Positions 7,201-15,781 are shown, numbered from the stretch's first letter. The stretch is 64,000 bases of DNA from an uncultured Oscillospiraceae bacterium (GCA_902490735.1 CABUFC010000003.1:124001-188000), one strand, 5' to 3'. Numbers and translations are program-made. The notes: generated from the letters alone by a model not told the origin.

Positions 7201-8832
7201 ATGACTAATTCCCCGAAAGATATTTTTAAAACATATGAAAATTTAAGAAGCTATAAAGCTTCGCTTGGCACACGAGGCATTTATGATCAGGCTGAAATGA
7301 ACGAGCGTTTTTATATCGGCGATCAATGGCACGGACTTCACACAGGCGGAAACCGTCCGTTAGTTAGAAACAACATTATAAAAAGAATCGGCGATATGAA
7401 GCTTTCGGTTATTAACAACCCGGTATCGGTAACCTTTTCAGCAGACGGTATTCCTGAAACTCTTGAAAGTCGCGAAAAGGTGCGTAAAATTAAAAGCTTT
7501 ATGCCAAGCGATTTATCCGCTTTAAGCGATACCGAAGAGATAAATCTTGTGATGTCTTCTATGAGCGATTATTTCCGCACTACAAGCGAACGCCTTAATT
7601 TTGACCGTGTTCGCGAGCAGGCACTAACCGACGCATACATTTCGGGCACAGGTATCGTTTACACATATTGGGACAACGAAACCGAAACCGGCCTTTATCT
7701 TGACAAAAACCGTTCTATGCCCATTAAAGGAGATATTGCCACAGAGGCCTTAAATGTAGAAAACGTTTATTTCGGTGACAATAGCATAGACGATGTTCAA
7801 AGTCAGCCTTTTATTATAATTGCACAAAAAGTAAGCCTTGACAAAATTCAAGAAGAGGCCAGAAAAAACGGTATTAAAATAAATCCGCGCCCGGACGTAT
7901 CCGACGAGGACAAAGCGACCGTACTTACAAAACTATACAAAGTAAAAAAAGACGGCGAAACAAGAGTGCGCGCCGTACGCGTAACAAAAAGCGATATTAT
8001 ACGCAAGGATTTCGATGTTGGAATTTCTCTTTACCCGTTAGCAAAATTTACTTTTTTACGGCGCAAAAACTGCCCGTACGGCGAAAGTGAAATAACATAT
8101 TTAATTCCAAACCAAATTGCTATAAACCGCATGATGTCAGCATCGGGTTGGGCAACCATGACCATGGGTATGCCGATAATGATTGTAAACAACGATATAG
8201 TACGCGGCAAAATTTCAAACGATCCCGGACAGATAATTCGTGTGTCCGGTGACAGAGAGGATGTGGCTTCTGCAATTAAATACGTAACGCCTCCTTCTTT
8301 TTCAGCCAATTTTGAAAATGCTGCGCTATCTTTAGCTTCAACTACGCTTAATATGGCGGGCGCCAACGACGCCGCTCTCGGGAACATCAACCCCGTTAAC
8401 ACCTCTGCAATTATTGCCGTACGCGAAGCGGCGCTTTTACCGATGCAGGCGCTGAAAAACTCGTATTTCAGTTTTTGCGAAGAGATTGCACGTATATGGG
8501 CAGAGTTTTGGCTTAAAAAGTACGGCAAACGATCTCTAAAAATAACCGACGAAAACGGCACCTGGTATTTGCCGTTTGACGCGGACAGATACAAGAATTT
8601 GCTAATCAACGCAAGGGTAGATGTTTCAACGTCAACTATTATCGGCGAATCGCAAACATTAGAGACACTCGGCAATTTGTACGACAGAGGCATTATAGAT
8701 GCAAAGCAGTTCTTAAAAAGGCTGCCCGACGGAATAATACCGGATGTTGCCGGAATTATAAGGAACTTAAACGAAGAAGAAGAATTACAAGAAGAATCAG
8801 AGCTATTGGATGAAAGCGAGGACATAATATGA
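7201..8832 (+). CDS. Phage portal protein
   Basis: 543-residue dodecameric ring protein through which DNA enters and leaves the head. The N-terminus (NERFYIGDQWHG, VRNNIIKRIGDMKLSVI) and the core (PNQIAINRMMSASGWATMT, followed by a helix with ANDAALGNI) match the large portal family seen in Firmicute podo- and siphoviruses. The C-terminus is an acidic Glu-rich helix. The gene lies after the capsid gene, the reverse of the common terminase-portal-capsid order. It overlaps the next gene by four bases (ATGA type), implying translational coupling. Confidence 0.87.
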   Translation: MTNSPKDIFKTYENLRSYKASLGTRGIYDQAEMNERFYIGDQWHGLHTGGNRPLVRNNIIKRIGDMKLSVINNPVSVTFSADGIPETLESREKVRKIKSFMPSDLSALSDTEEINLVMSSMSDYFRTTSERLNFDRVREQALTDAYISGTGIVYTYWDNETETGLYLDKNRSMPIKGDIATEALNVENVYFGDNSIDDVQSQPFIIIAQKVSLDKIQEEARKNGIKINPRPDVSDEDKATVLTKLYKVKKDGETRVRAVRVTKSDIIRKDFDVGISLYPLAKFTFLRRKNCPYGESEITYLIPNQIAINRMMSASGWATMTMGMPIMIVNNDIVRGKISNDPGQIIRVSGDREDVASAIKYVTPPSFSANFENAALSLASTTLNMAGANDAALGNINPVNTSAIIAVREAALLPMQALKNSYFSFCEEIARIWAEFWLKKYGKRSLKITDENGTWYLPFDADRYKNLLINARVDVSTSTIIGESQTLETLGNLYDRGIIDAKQFLKRLPDGIIPDVAGIIRNLNEEEELQEESELLDESEDII

Positions 8833-9194
8833 CAGCCCACGAACTATTTTTAAGAGCGCTTGATATGTTAGGGTACGTTGAGCCTAACGGCCATTTTGAC
8901 GATACTTTGCAAAAAAAGGCGCTTAGTGCCGTAAATGCGATATATGCGGATTTATATTATTTATTAAATGATTCAGGGTTTGTACCTGCAAAAAAGCTTA
9001 CAGACACTATAAATCTTCCTGAAAGGGTTTTATACGACGTTGCTTGCTATGGCGTTGCAATGCATTTAAGCCTTTTAGAAGCAGACAGCTTAAACGAGCA
9101 AATATTTGCCACCCTTTATAACTCTAAAAGAATATCGGTTAGCAACAGCGACAAAATTTACGATTGTATTGTATCGCCTGTATTAGAGGTGTAA
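8829..9194 (+). CDS. Putative head-tail adaptor/connector protein
   Basis: 121-residue all-helical protein whose start overlaps the portal stop and whose stop is one base from the next start. The length, helical pattern and position between portal and the large tail-hub gene fit the adaptor (gp6/gp4-like) that extends the portal ring. No catalytic motif is visible. I infer the function from context; sequence alone is not diagnostic. Confidence 0.55.
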   Translation: MTAHELFLRALDMLGYVEPNGHFDDTLQKKALSAVNAIYADLYYLLNDSGFVPAKKLTDTINLPERVLYDVACYGVAMHLSLLEADSLNEQIFATLYNSKRISVSNSDKIYDCIVSPVLEV

Positions 9195-9195
9195 T

Positions 9196-11085
9196 ATGAA
9201 ATACCCACGATTAAATTTTGGCGGCGAACGAGTTTACAGCATTAACGATGTTTCGGGCGGTGTTAACAAAAGCAGAAGTGCAGATTTAATTAACGACAAC
9301 GAACTGTCAGACGTGCTTAATATGTGGCACCGTGACGGTATGTTAAAAAAGCGCCCTTCTATTTCAAAAATATGCAATCTTTTAGGTTACTCTAAAACCG
9401 ATGTAATCTTTAATAATATGACGCTTCTTTCAAAGCATTCCTTTAACAATTTAAGCGATATGATAATTAATCTTGCGCTGCTTTCCGGCGAAGATACTCT
9501 AAGCGAGCTTCCTGTTCTAACGGTCGAGCATGGAACGGATGACTTAAACGAAAGATATTTGCCCTACACATATTTTATTTATAACAGCTTCGATACAATT
9601 TATATTGCCGTTGGTTTTAAAAACGAAAACGACGAATTTAACCACCGGGAAATATATACATACAAAGACGGAAGCTTTCAAAAACTTTCGGAAAACGAAA
9701 TATATGCCCCGCTTGTTATGATAAACGGCAAAGGCAATATGTATTATACTTTACCGTCAAGCGACAACACGGTATTTTCCCCTGCTTCAACTTTTGAAAG
9801 CACCAATCTTTTAACCGACAGAGTAAGAATTCAGTTTACAACGGACGGCGTATCCTACAGCTTTCCGTTTACACTCGAACGCAAAGCCGGCACCGATGTA
9901 AAAATCAGGTTTAACGGCAGCTTTTCTGAGGGCGAAGTATTAAATGAAGAAATAACCATAACCGACGGTCGTCCTGCCCAAATACCGGGATCCTCCGGCA
10001 TTTATTGCAGAATTAAAAATTACAACTGCATAGTGTTTACACGCGCGGCAACAGAAGCAGTCGCGAGTGCGGATGTAGCTCCGTTAGCGTCTAATTTTTC
10101 GGGAAATCTTGAAATAGAATTCTTTACTGTGCCAAAAAAAGAATCACAAAGCTTTTACGAGATGAGCATGAGCTGCTGGTTTGGAGGAAGCGGCGGCACT
10201 GGAAAAGGCAACAGGCTTTTTATTTGCGGCGATGAAAACAACAAAAACATTTTGCGCTGGAGCGATTTAAACAATCCGCTGTATTTTCCGGAAAACAATT
10301 ATGCGGCTGTATCATCGGATACTATACTTGCAATTAAAAAACAAAACAACATGCTTGTTATTTTTTCTAAAAATGAAATACATTATGCAGTATATGTCGG
10401 CGGCGAATTTTCGGCGCAGGATATTTTAGCGGGCACGGTTACGGACATTGCGGCGGTATCTGCTGTTTTTCCGATAACCCAAATAAGCGGAAATATCGGA
10501 ATATACAGCAAAAACACAATTGCAATGTATAATAACTCGATAGTGTTTTTAGGAAGCGACAGGCAGGTTTATATGCTTTCCGGCACCAAACTTATAAAGC
10601 TTAGTGAAAATATTTCTCCCCTGCTTTTAAATACAAATGATGCTTTTAGCTTTATGACAAATTATTTAGACGGCTTTATTTTAAAATTTGGGGAAAAACT
10701 GTACGCATATTTTGGCGGATGGTATATTTGGCAAAGTCCGTTATCATTTAATTTTGCCGGAAGCTTCAACGCCGAGCCCGTATTTTGCGACAACACAGGT
10801 ATATACGGTTTTGGCGGCACCGAGGACTTTGAATTTTATGCTGTGCTTAAAACCATAAGTTTTGGTGAAATTCATCAAAAAAAGCACCTTGTATATTTAA
10901 GGATAATCGGAGACGGCGGAAGAATAGAAATTGCAGAACATGGCACCGGCGCTTTGATAGAAAAGCCTAACTTATGCGGCAAAATGTTTATAGGGCTTAA
11001 AAATGTTGAGTCGTTTTCCGTAAATTTAAAAAACGTCGACAATATAGAGCGCTTATCAATAATTTACAGCCCATTTTTAAAATAG
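9196..11085 (+). CDS. Putative tail hub/DNA-stabilisation protein
   Basis: 629-residue, beta-rich protein beginning with a motif seen in hub/stabilisation proteins of short-tailed phages (INDVSGGVN, then NELSDVLNMWHRDGMLKKRPS). The middle holds propeller-like strands with repeated aromatic-Gly pairs and ENDIS-type turns (LFICGDENNKNILRWSDLNNP; DTILAIKKQNNMLVIFSKNEI). That pattern resembles P22 gp10-type packaged-DNA stabilisation proteins, which seal the portal and form the tail tube. Its large size without a tape measure gene nearby is the main reason I read the particle as podovirus-like. The precise homology is an inference. Confidence 0.6.
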   Translation: MKYPRLNFGGERVYSINDVSGGVNKSRSADLINDNELSDVLNMWHRDGMLKKRPSISKICNLLGYSKTDVIFNNMTLLSKHSFNNLSDMIINLALLSGEDTLSELPVLTVEHGTDDLNERYLPYTYFIYNSFDTIYIAVGFKNENDEFNHREIYTYKDGSFQKLSENEIYAPLVMINGKGNMYYTLPSSDNTVFSPASTFESTNLLTDRVRIQFTTDGVSYSFPFTLERKAGTDVKIRFNGSFSEGEVLNEEITITDGRPAQIPGSSGIYCRIKNYNCIVFTRAATEAVASADVAPLASNFSGNLEIEFFTVPKKESQSFYEMSMSCWFGGSGGTGKGNRLFICGDENNKNILRWSDLNNPLYFPENNYAAVSSDTILAIKKQNNMLVIFSKNEIHYAVYVGGEFSAQDILAGTVTDIAAVSAVFPITQISGNIGIYSKNTIAMYNNSIVFLGSDRQVYMLSGTKLIKLSENISPLLLNTNDAFSFMTNYLDGFILKFGEKLYAYFGGWYIWQSPLSFNFAGSFNAEPVFCDNTGIYGFGGTEDFEFYAVLKTISFGEIHQKKHLVYLRIIGDGGRIEIAEHGTGALIEKPNLCGKMFIGLKNVESFSVNLKNVDNIERLSIIYSPFLK

Positions 11086-11094
11086 GAGGAAAAT

Positions 11095-11796
11095 ATGACC
11101 ACCATAGAAAAACTTTTAAAACAAAAAAATGACGCGTATGCCGCAGCTAAAAAAGAAAATCAAAAAGCAGTTGACGACTACATAAAATCGCTTACAAACG
11201 CCTATAATGCTCAAAAAAGCAGTGCAACGGCTAAATCATCAGCACAAAAAGCTTCACTTACGGGAAAATATCAGGGAGAATACGATTTAAACCAAATCAA
11301 CAAACTGATAAATGAACGAAAGCTTGCAGAGCGCATGTCTAACCTTGGCCTTTCAAACAGCGGATTAAATGCTTCGCAGTTGGCGGCACTCAGTGTTGCA
11401 AAGCAAAACAGCGACAACGCCACATCTATAAAAAAAGCAAGCGACATTAGAAGCATAGATGCGCTTCTTAACAGTACTTTATCGGACCTTAATATTGAAA
11501 AAAGTCAAAAAACTGCGGCGGCAGAAAAAACAATGCATGAAAAAAATGCCGATGCATTAACAAAACTCAACAATGCCTACACTTCTGCAGTAGCGGCCCT
11601 TAAAAAGTCAGGAAGTTCGGCATCCTCTAAAGCGAAAAGCAGCCAAAACTTTATGAACGCATATTCTAAACTTTCAAGTTTAAAATCCAAAAAAAGTCAA
11701 GCCATGTATTTAGCTGCGGCCGTAGCATCCGGATATATTACAAAAACACAGTATAATCAGCTTGCAAAAATCATCAATACGAAAGGAGCAAACTAA
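11095..11796 (+). CDS. Ala/Ser/Lys-rich coiled-coil virion protein
   Basis: 233-residue helical, low-complexity protein with long coiled-coil segments (residues 5-70 and 115-165) around a conserved-looking patch (RMSNLGLSNSGLNASQ, residues 80-95) that I associate with clostridial phage virion proteins. The C-terminus is a small globular helix pair. A likely role is an internal or ejection protein, or a connector. A GGAGG-type site precedes the ATG. The stop overlaps the next start by one base (TAATG). Function is not established. Confidence 0.55.
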   Translation: MTTIEKLLKQKNDAYAAAKKENQKAVDDYIKSLTNAYNAQKSSATAKSSAQKASLTGKYQGEYDLNQINKLINERKLAERMSNLGLSNSGLNASQLAALSVAKQNSDNATSIKKASDIRSIDALLNSTLSDLNIEKSQKTAAAEKTMHEKNADALTKLNNAYTSAVAALKKSGSSASSKAKSSQNFMNAYSKLSSLKSKKSQAMYLAAAVASGYITKTQYNQLAKIINTKGAN

Positions 11797-13451
11797 TGCG
11801 AGAATTAACCTTTACAGTAACAGAAAATTCCATTACTCCCTCAAGTATTGTTAACGCCGGAATTAAAGGCGAAAACAATGCTACAACCTTAAAATTTAAC
11901 CTAAGTACCGATCTTTTAAATAAAGATTATGAGCTTCACCTTGAAAACGCCGCCGGTGAAATTGCCGTAATTGATGACGTAACTGCGACAAACGGCGTAA
12001 TTACTTATATGATCCCGTACTTTTTAACTTCGCACGGCGGCACTGCCACAGTAAATCTTTGCATTAAAGAAAACAGCACCGTGCTTTACACCTACCCTTG
12101 CATGCTTTCTTTTTATCCAAAAAGCGAAGACACCTTAAGCGCCATAAATTATTTAGGTGAAATTTCAGACGCATTAGCCTCATGTAAATCTAACAGGCAG
12201 GCTGTCGAACTGCTTAAAAGCGACTGCGAGACTATTAGAACAGGATTAAACGGTTATTTTGACGACGCGGATGATATGCTTGACGATTGTGTTGCCGCAA
12301 AAAACGACGCAGTAACTGCTAAAAACGCAGCTGTGGCTGCTAAAGATGATGCCATAACTGCTAAAAACGATGCAATAACTGCAAAAGATATCGCTGTGGC
12401 TGCTAAAGACAGTGCTGTATCTGCTAAAAGCGATGCAATAAGTGCGAAAGAATCTGCAGTTTCAGCTAAAAACGACGCTGTAACTGCTAAAAACGCAGCT
12501 GAGGCTGCTCAAAACGACGCAGTAACTGCTAAAAACGCCGCTGTGGCTGCTAAAGATGATGCCATAACTGCTAAAAGCGATGCAATAACTGCGAAAGAAT
12601 CTGCAGTTTCAGCCAAAAACGACGCTGTTACCGCAAAAAATAACGCGCAGACCTATGCGACAAACGCCGGCACTGCCGCTACCCGCGCAGAGACCGCTTT
12701 AGCGGCTATGGGCAACGAAAAAACAAAAGCCGACAAAGAAAAATTACTTTGCAACGCTATGTCCGGATATATAGATCAAAACGATGAAAGCGGCAATTAT
12801 GCCATAGCTTCCATTACAAACGACGAACCGTCAAGCGGTTATTCGACGGTAGCTTTTAGCGATATTGACTCGTGTGCAATACTTAATACGTCGGATCTTC
12901 CGTCCGGTATTGCTGTAGGGGATGCTGTAAGGCTTGAATTTAAAACCGAAAACGGCATTAAAATTTTAGATAAATTCTATTATTTAAAAAACCTTAAGGA
13001 CAAACAGGACAAAATTGATCCTTCGCTTTTAGCGCAACTGAACAACATCGCATTAAAGGCGGATTTAGAGCTTGCCGATGTAACCGGAGTGTACGCCGAC
13101 AACGTTGCGTTTTTGCATGAAAATGTTGACGGGTTTTACCCTATTCTTGCCATTGAAAACGATTTTCCTATGGAAGGCTATACTGCGGCCTATATTATAG
13201 ATGAAAATCCTTCCGGAGTAATTTATGCCGAAGGATCGCTTCCTTCGTATTTTGCCGTTGGCACCGAACTTTATTTGAAGGCCGTAAACAGTGAGCTTAT
13301 TGCCTGCAAGCACTATAAAAACTTAAGTGACAAAGCCGACAAAAGCGAACTTGATGCAAAAACCGGATACGCTTCTCAAAATAAAAGAGGCGGAATCAGA
13401 ATTTGGACCACAGACGGCGGCACTGTATTAAACATTGCCACGGAGGATTAA
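11796..13451 (+). CDS. Tail fibre/baseplate protein with BppU-like N-terminus and heptad shaft
   Basis: 551-residue receptor-binding fibre candidate. Residues 1-115 resemble the BppU N-terminal domain that docks fibres onto baseplates (beta strands ending in YTYPCMLSFYPK). Residues about 165-290 form an unbroken seven-residue repeat of the type A-K-N-D-A-V-T, a predicted trimeric coiled coil. The C-terminal part contains two copies of a small beta domain (NYAIASITNDEPSSGYST and FYPILAIENDFPMEGYTA) that may contact the receptor. The shaft is encoded by nearly identical DNA repeats and could lengthen or shorten by recombination. Confidence 0.75.
   Translation: MRELTFTVTENSITPSSIVNAGIKGENNATTLKFNLSTDLLNKDYELHLENAAGEIAVIDDVTATNGVITYMIPYFLTSHGGTATVNLCIKENSTVLYTYPCMLSFYPKSEDTLSAINYLGEISDALASCKSNRQAVELLKSDCETIRTGLNGYFDDADDMLDDCVAAKNDAVTAKNAAVAAKDDAITAKNDAITAKDIAVAAKDSAVSAKSDAISAKESAVSAKNDAVTAKNAAEAAQNDAVTAKNAAVAAKDDAITAKSDAITAKESAVSAKNDAVTAKNNAQTYATNAGTAATRAETALAAMGNEKTKADKEKLLCNAMSGYIDQNDESGNYAIASITNDEPSSGYSTVAFSDIDSCAILNTSDLPSGIAVGDAVRLEFKTENGIKILDKFYYLKNLKDKQDKIDPSLLAQLNNIALKADLELADVTGVYADNVAFLHENVDGFYPILAIENDFPMEGYTAAYIIDENPSGVIYAEGSLPSYFAVGTELYLKAVNSELIACKHYKNLSDKADKSELDAKTGYASQNKRGGIRIWTTDGGTVLNIATED
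12294..12640 (+). repeat. 21-bp-unit repeat array encoding the fibre heptads
   Basis: About sixteen 21-bp units of the form GCTAAAAACGATGCNNTAACT. Bases 12301-12390 and 12511-12600 are near-identical at an offset of exactly 210 bp (ten units), and a second near-identical pair (from 12424 and 12571) is offset 147 bp (seven units). In-frame periodicity shows it is protein-driven but recently homogenised. Confidence 0.9.
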
Positions 13452-13452
13452 T

Positions 13453-13551
13453 ATGACTGTTTGTTTATCTAATATTAATGAGGTATATTTTAACGGAACG
13501 CTTATTACAAAAATAATTTTTAACGGCAACACGGTTTACGACAAAACTTAA
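13453..13551 (+). CDS. 32-residue virion-module miniprotein
   Basis: Very short gene with a strong GGAGG ribosome site (13442-13447 region), ATG at 13453 and stop at 13549-13551. The product has two similar halves, NEVYFNGTLITK and KIIFNGNTVYDK, i.e. a doubled V/I-F-N-G-x-x-(V/I) beta-hairpin motif. Such NGT motifs occur at the C-termini of many Firmicute phage tail proteins, so it may cap or decorate the fibre. It fills an otherwise empty 160-bp gap between fibre and holin genes and is easily missed by length cut-offs. Confidence 0.65.
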   Translation: MTVCLSNINEVYFNGTLITKIIFNGNTVYDKT

Positions 13552-13611
13552 TACCGAAATTTTTTTGAGTTTTATGCATATTATGTAATAAAAAACAGGA
13601 AGTAGGTATTT

Positions 13612-13851
13612 ATGACAGAATCGGTTATTATTGGCGTAATTTCACTTATAGGCACGCTTTCAGGTACTTTTGGCGGCATTTTAATTTCTAACAAGCTATC
13701 CAACTACCGCATCTCTAAGCTTGAAGAAGAGGTAAAAAAGCACAACAACATTATTGAGCGTGTTTATAATTTGGAAAAGCGTTCGGAAATAAATGAAGAA
13801 AAACTGCGTGTGGCTAATCATCGCATCCAAGATTTAGAAAAATATATCTAA
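13612..13851 (+). CDS. Holin-associated membrane/coiled-coil protein
   Basis: 79-residue protein with one N-terminal membrane helix (IIGVISLIGTLSGTFGGILI) and a C-terminal coiled coil (EEVKKHNNIIERVYNLEKR). This architecture is that of XhlA/DUF7365-type proteins that sit next to holins and help position or regulate lysis. AGGAAGTAGG precedes the ATG. It is followed within 10 bases by the holin gene. Confidence 0.7.
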   Translation: MTESVIIGVISLIGTLSGTFGGILISNKLSNYRISKLEEEVKKHNNIIERVYNLEKRSEINEEKLRVANHRIQDLEKYI

Positions 13852-13861
13852 GGAGAAATTT

Positions 13862-14068
13862 ATGGGAAAATTTAAACAATGGTTAAAAGCCGCGGGTATT
13901 AGGGCCCTAAAAACCGTTGCTCAAACCGCCGCCGCAACAATCGGCACTGCGGCAGTATTAAGCGAAATAGACTGGATATTAGTGCTTTCCGCATCCATTT
14001 TGGCGGGGCTTCTTTCCATTTTAACATCAATAGCGGGCCTTCCGGAATTAAACGAAGAAAAGGAATAA
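13862..14068 (+). CDS. Phage holin, r1t-type
   Basis: 68-residue membrane protein with two hydrophobic segments separated by a short charged turn (TVAQTAAATIGTAAVLS and ILVLSASILAGLLSIL), basic N-terminus and acidic C-terminus. The pattern AxxTVAQTxxATIGTAAVL and the SxxAGLPE tail match the r1t holin family. It would form the membrane lesions that release the amidase. AAGGAG lies directly upstream. Confidence 0.85.
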   Translation: MGKFKQWLKAAGIRALKTVAQTAAATIGTAAVLSEIDWILVLSASILAGLLSILTSIAGLPELNEEKE

Positions 14069-14072
14069 AAAA

Positions 14073-14678
14073 ATGAGTTATAAAATTTATCTTAGTCCGA
14101 GCAATCAGCCGGACAATACTTATAACGGTGTAAATACTAACGAGCGCGACAACTGTAGGGCTATTGCGCAAAAAGTTAAAATCGCACTTGAGCGCTGCGG
14201 ATTTACCGTTAAAATAGGATTAAACGGTTCTAAAAATGTTGAAGACAGCAATAATTTTAAAGCGGATCTTCATGTGCCAATACACACTAACGCCTATAAC
14301 AAAAAAGCCAGAGGCACATCGGTTATGGTTTGGGATCTTTTAGCGAAAAACCTTAAATTTGCCAAACCTGTATTTAATAATTTAAAATCCATAGTTTTAA
14401 AGCAGGATGCCGGCAGAGCTATAAGCGTAAGAAAAGACCTTACGGAAATAAAAAACACAAAATGTGTGACCGTTTACATCGAGGTTGATTTTCACGATGT
14501 GCCGGAAGTGGCAAAATGGCTTACAACAAAGCACGACCTTATAGCGGAAACAATAACCAAAGGAATTTGCGAGGGTTTCGGCGTAAAATACATACAGAAT
14601 AACACTCTAAACTTAGAGGAGGAAAACAATAAACTTCGCCAAAAAATAAAAGCGGCAATAGATTTGTTATCTAAATAA
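14073..14678 (+). CDS. N-acetylmuramoyl-L-alanine amidase endolysin (variant Amidase_3)
   Basis: 201-residue lysis enzyme predicted to cleave the MurNAc-L-Ala bond of peptidoglycan. Amidase_3 features are a conserved NERDNCRAIA helix with the metal-binding Glu, the second His loop HVPIHTNAYNKKARGT, and the late catalytic Glu in YIEVDFHDVPE. The first strand reads YLSPSNQ where most relatives have a DPGHGG zinc ligand; clostridial phage enzymes with SPS-Q at this point are known to me, so it is a variant rather than a mutation. A C-terminal coiled coil (EEENNKLRQKI) replaces a cell-wall binding domain. The catalytic core is complete otherwise. Confidence 0.85.
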   Translation: MSYKIYLSPSNQPDNTYNGVNTNERDNCRAIAQKVKIALERCGFTVKIGLNGSKNVEDSNNFKADLHVPIHTNAYNKKARGTSVMVWDLLAKNLKFAKPVFNNLKSIVLKQDAGRAISVRKDLTEIKNTKCVTVYIEVDFHDVPEVAKWLTTKHDLIAETITKGICEGFGVKYIQNNTLNLEEENNKLRQKIKAAIDLLSK

Positions 14679-14683
14679 AAAAA

Positions 14684-14706
14684 GCAGGGTTAAACCCTGC
14701 TTTTTT
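14684..14706 (+). terminator. Intrinsic terminator of the virion module
   Basis: GCAGGG 14684-14689 and CCCTGC 14695-14700 form the stem, extended by A/T pairs, followed by six T at 14701-14706. Confidence 0.9.
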
Positions 14707-14707
14707 G

Positions 14708-14736
14708 TTGACTTTGATTTTTTAAAGTGCTATGAT
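14708..14736 (+). promoter_or_regulatory. Sigma-A promoter of the PHP gene
   Basis: TTGACT 14708-14713, 17-base spacer, TATGAT 14731-14736. Transcription should start near 14743, leaving a very short leader carrying AAGGAG. An in-frame ATG at 14732 lies within the -10 box and cannot be the translation start. Confidence 0.8.
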
Positions 14737-14758
14737 TTTACTTAAAGGAGCTGGTAGC

Positions 14759-15781
14759 ATGAAACATTATCTTTTGCCTAACGATAAAAAATATTACAAA
14801 GTTAATTTACACTGTCACACCAACATTTCGGACGGGACTTTAACCCCCGAAGAAATAAAGAAGGTTTACAAAGAGCACGGCTATTCCGCCGTCGCGTTTA
14901 CAGACCATGAAATGATTGTTCCGCACAACGATCTTACAGACGACGAATTTATAGCCTTACACGGTTATGAAATTGCTTATAACGAACCGGGCAACACTAC
15001 GTACGATGACAAGCGCGTATATCATATAAACGCTATTTATAAATATCCGGATTTTAAAAAGATGTATTTATATAATCCGAGATTCCCCTTTGCCGATCAC
15101 CAGAATTTAAAAGATACCATAGAATATGAAAAGCTTTTAGAGAAAAAAGAATATTCCGTGGAGTTTACCAACTGGTACATAAAAGAAATGACCGAGCACG
15201 GATATCTGGTAGATTACAACCATCCGCAATGGTCAATTCAAACCGGCGAAGATTATTTAGGACTTAAAGGTTTATACGGTTTTGAAGTTTTCAATACCGA
15301 GTGCGGCGCATTCAGCGACAGCTTTAATGATTATTACAGCATGTTAAATCATGGCGACGTTTCTGTTGTCCCCATTGCCGCAGACGATAATCACAATAAG
15401 AACGGTATTGAAAGCATAGACGATCCGTTAAAACGCAACTGTTTCGGCGGTTACAATATGATTGCCGCCGACGAGCTTTCTTACGAAGGCTTAATAAACG
15501 GAATGCTAAACAAAGATGTTTATGCTTCGACAGGCGTTACGATTAAAAGCCTTTATATAGAAGATAATAAATTACATATTGAATGCTCGCCGGTATCAGA
15601 AATAATAATGTACCGCGGCGGAAGGCGCGCCTGGGACAGGGTAAGATCAATGAATAATGACATAGAGTCCGCCGAAATAGGTATTCATCCGGAAACCACG
15701 TTTTTACTGGTACGCCTTTTAACTACGGACGGAAAAATGGCGGTAACAAAAGCCTACGATATAAAAGAGTACTTAAAATAA
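14759..15781 (+). CDS. PHP-domain phosphoesterase-like protein
   Basis: 340-residue protein of the polymerase-and-histidinol-phosphatase superfamily, metal-dependent phosphoesterases. The first metal motif is NLHCHTNISDG, followed by AVAFTDHE, HGYEI, and the later histidine motif VDYNHPQW; the final metal site is likely PIAADDNHNK. These match stand-alone PHP proteins acting on small phosphorylated molecules. Start chosen at ATG 14759 with AAGGAG eight bases upstream. Substrate unknown. Expressed from its own promoter immediately beyond the virion module. Confidence 0.82.
   Translation: MKHYLLPNDKKYYKVNLHCHTNISDGTLTPEEIKKVYKEHGYSAVAFTDHEMIVPHNDLTDDEFIALHGYEIAYNEPGNTTYDDKRVYHINAIYKYPDFKKMYLYNPRFPFADHQNLKDTIEYEKLLEKKEYSVEFTNWYIKEMTEHGYLVDYNHPQWSIQTGEDYLGLKGLYGFEVFNTECGAFSDSFNDYYSMLNHGDVSVVPIAADDNHNKNGIESIDDPLKRNCFGGYNMIAADELSYEGLINGMLNKDVYASTGVTIKSLYIEDNKLHIECSPVSEIIMYRGGRRAWDRVRSMNNDIESAEIGIHPETTFLLVRLLTTDGKMAVTKAYDIKEYLK

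Larger units (their letters stand above)
3753..14706 (+). mobile_element. Compact podovirus-like virion module (prophage remnant or domesticated particle)
   Basis: Fourteen tightly packed plus-strand genes encode packaging, head, connector, tail/fibre and lysis functions, ending in an intrinsic terminator. I find no integrase, excisionase, repressor, DNA polymerase, primase, tape measure, sheath or tail tube, and no obvious flanking direct repeat. Base composition matches the surrounding chromosome. Absence of long-tail genes with one large hub-like protein points to a short-tailed particle. The unit is either a prophage remnant stripped to its late operon or a retained gene-transfer-agent-like or killing particle. 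Confidence 0.8.

Noticed and set aside
12294..12640. CRISPR-like periodic repeats
   Set aside because: 21-bp period is contiguous and in frame with a heptad coiled coil; there are no unique spacers.
14732..14758. Upstream ATG of the PHP gene at 14732
   Set aside because: It lies inside the -10 box TATGAT, upstream of the transcription start.
3661..14758. Attachment-site direct repeats flanking the virion module
   Set aside because: I compared both borders; only generic terminator A/T runs are shared.
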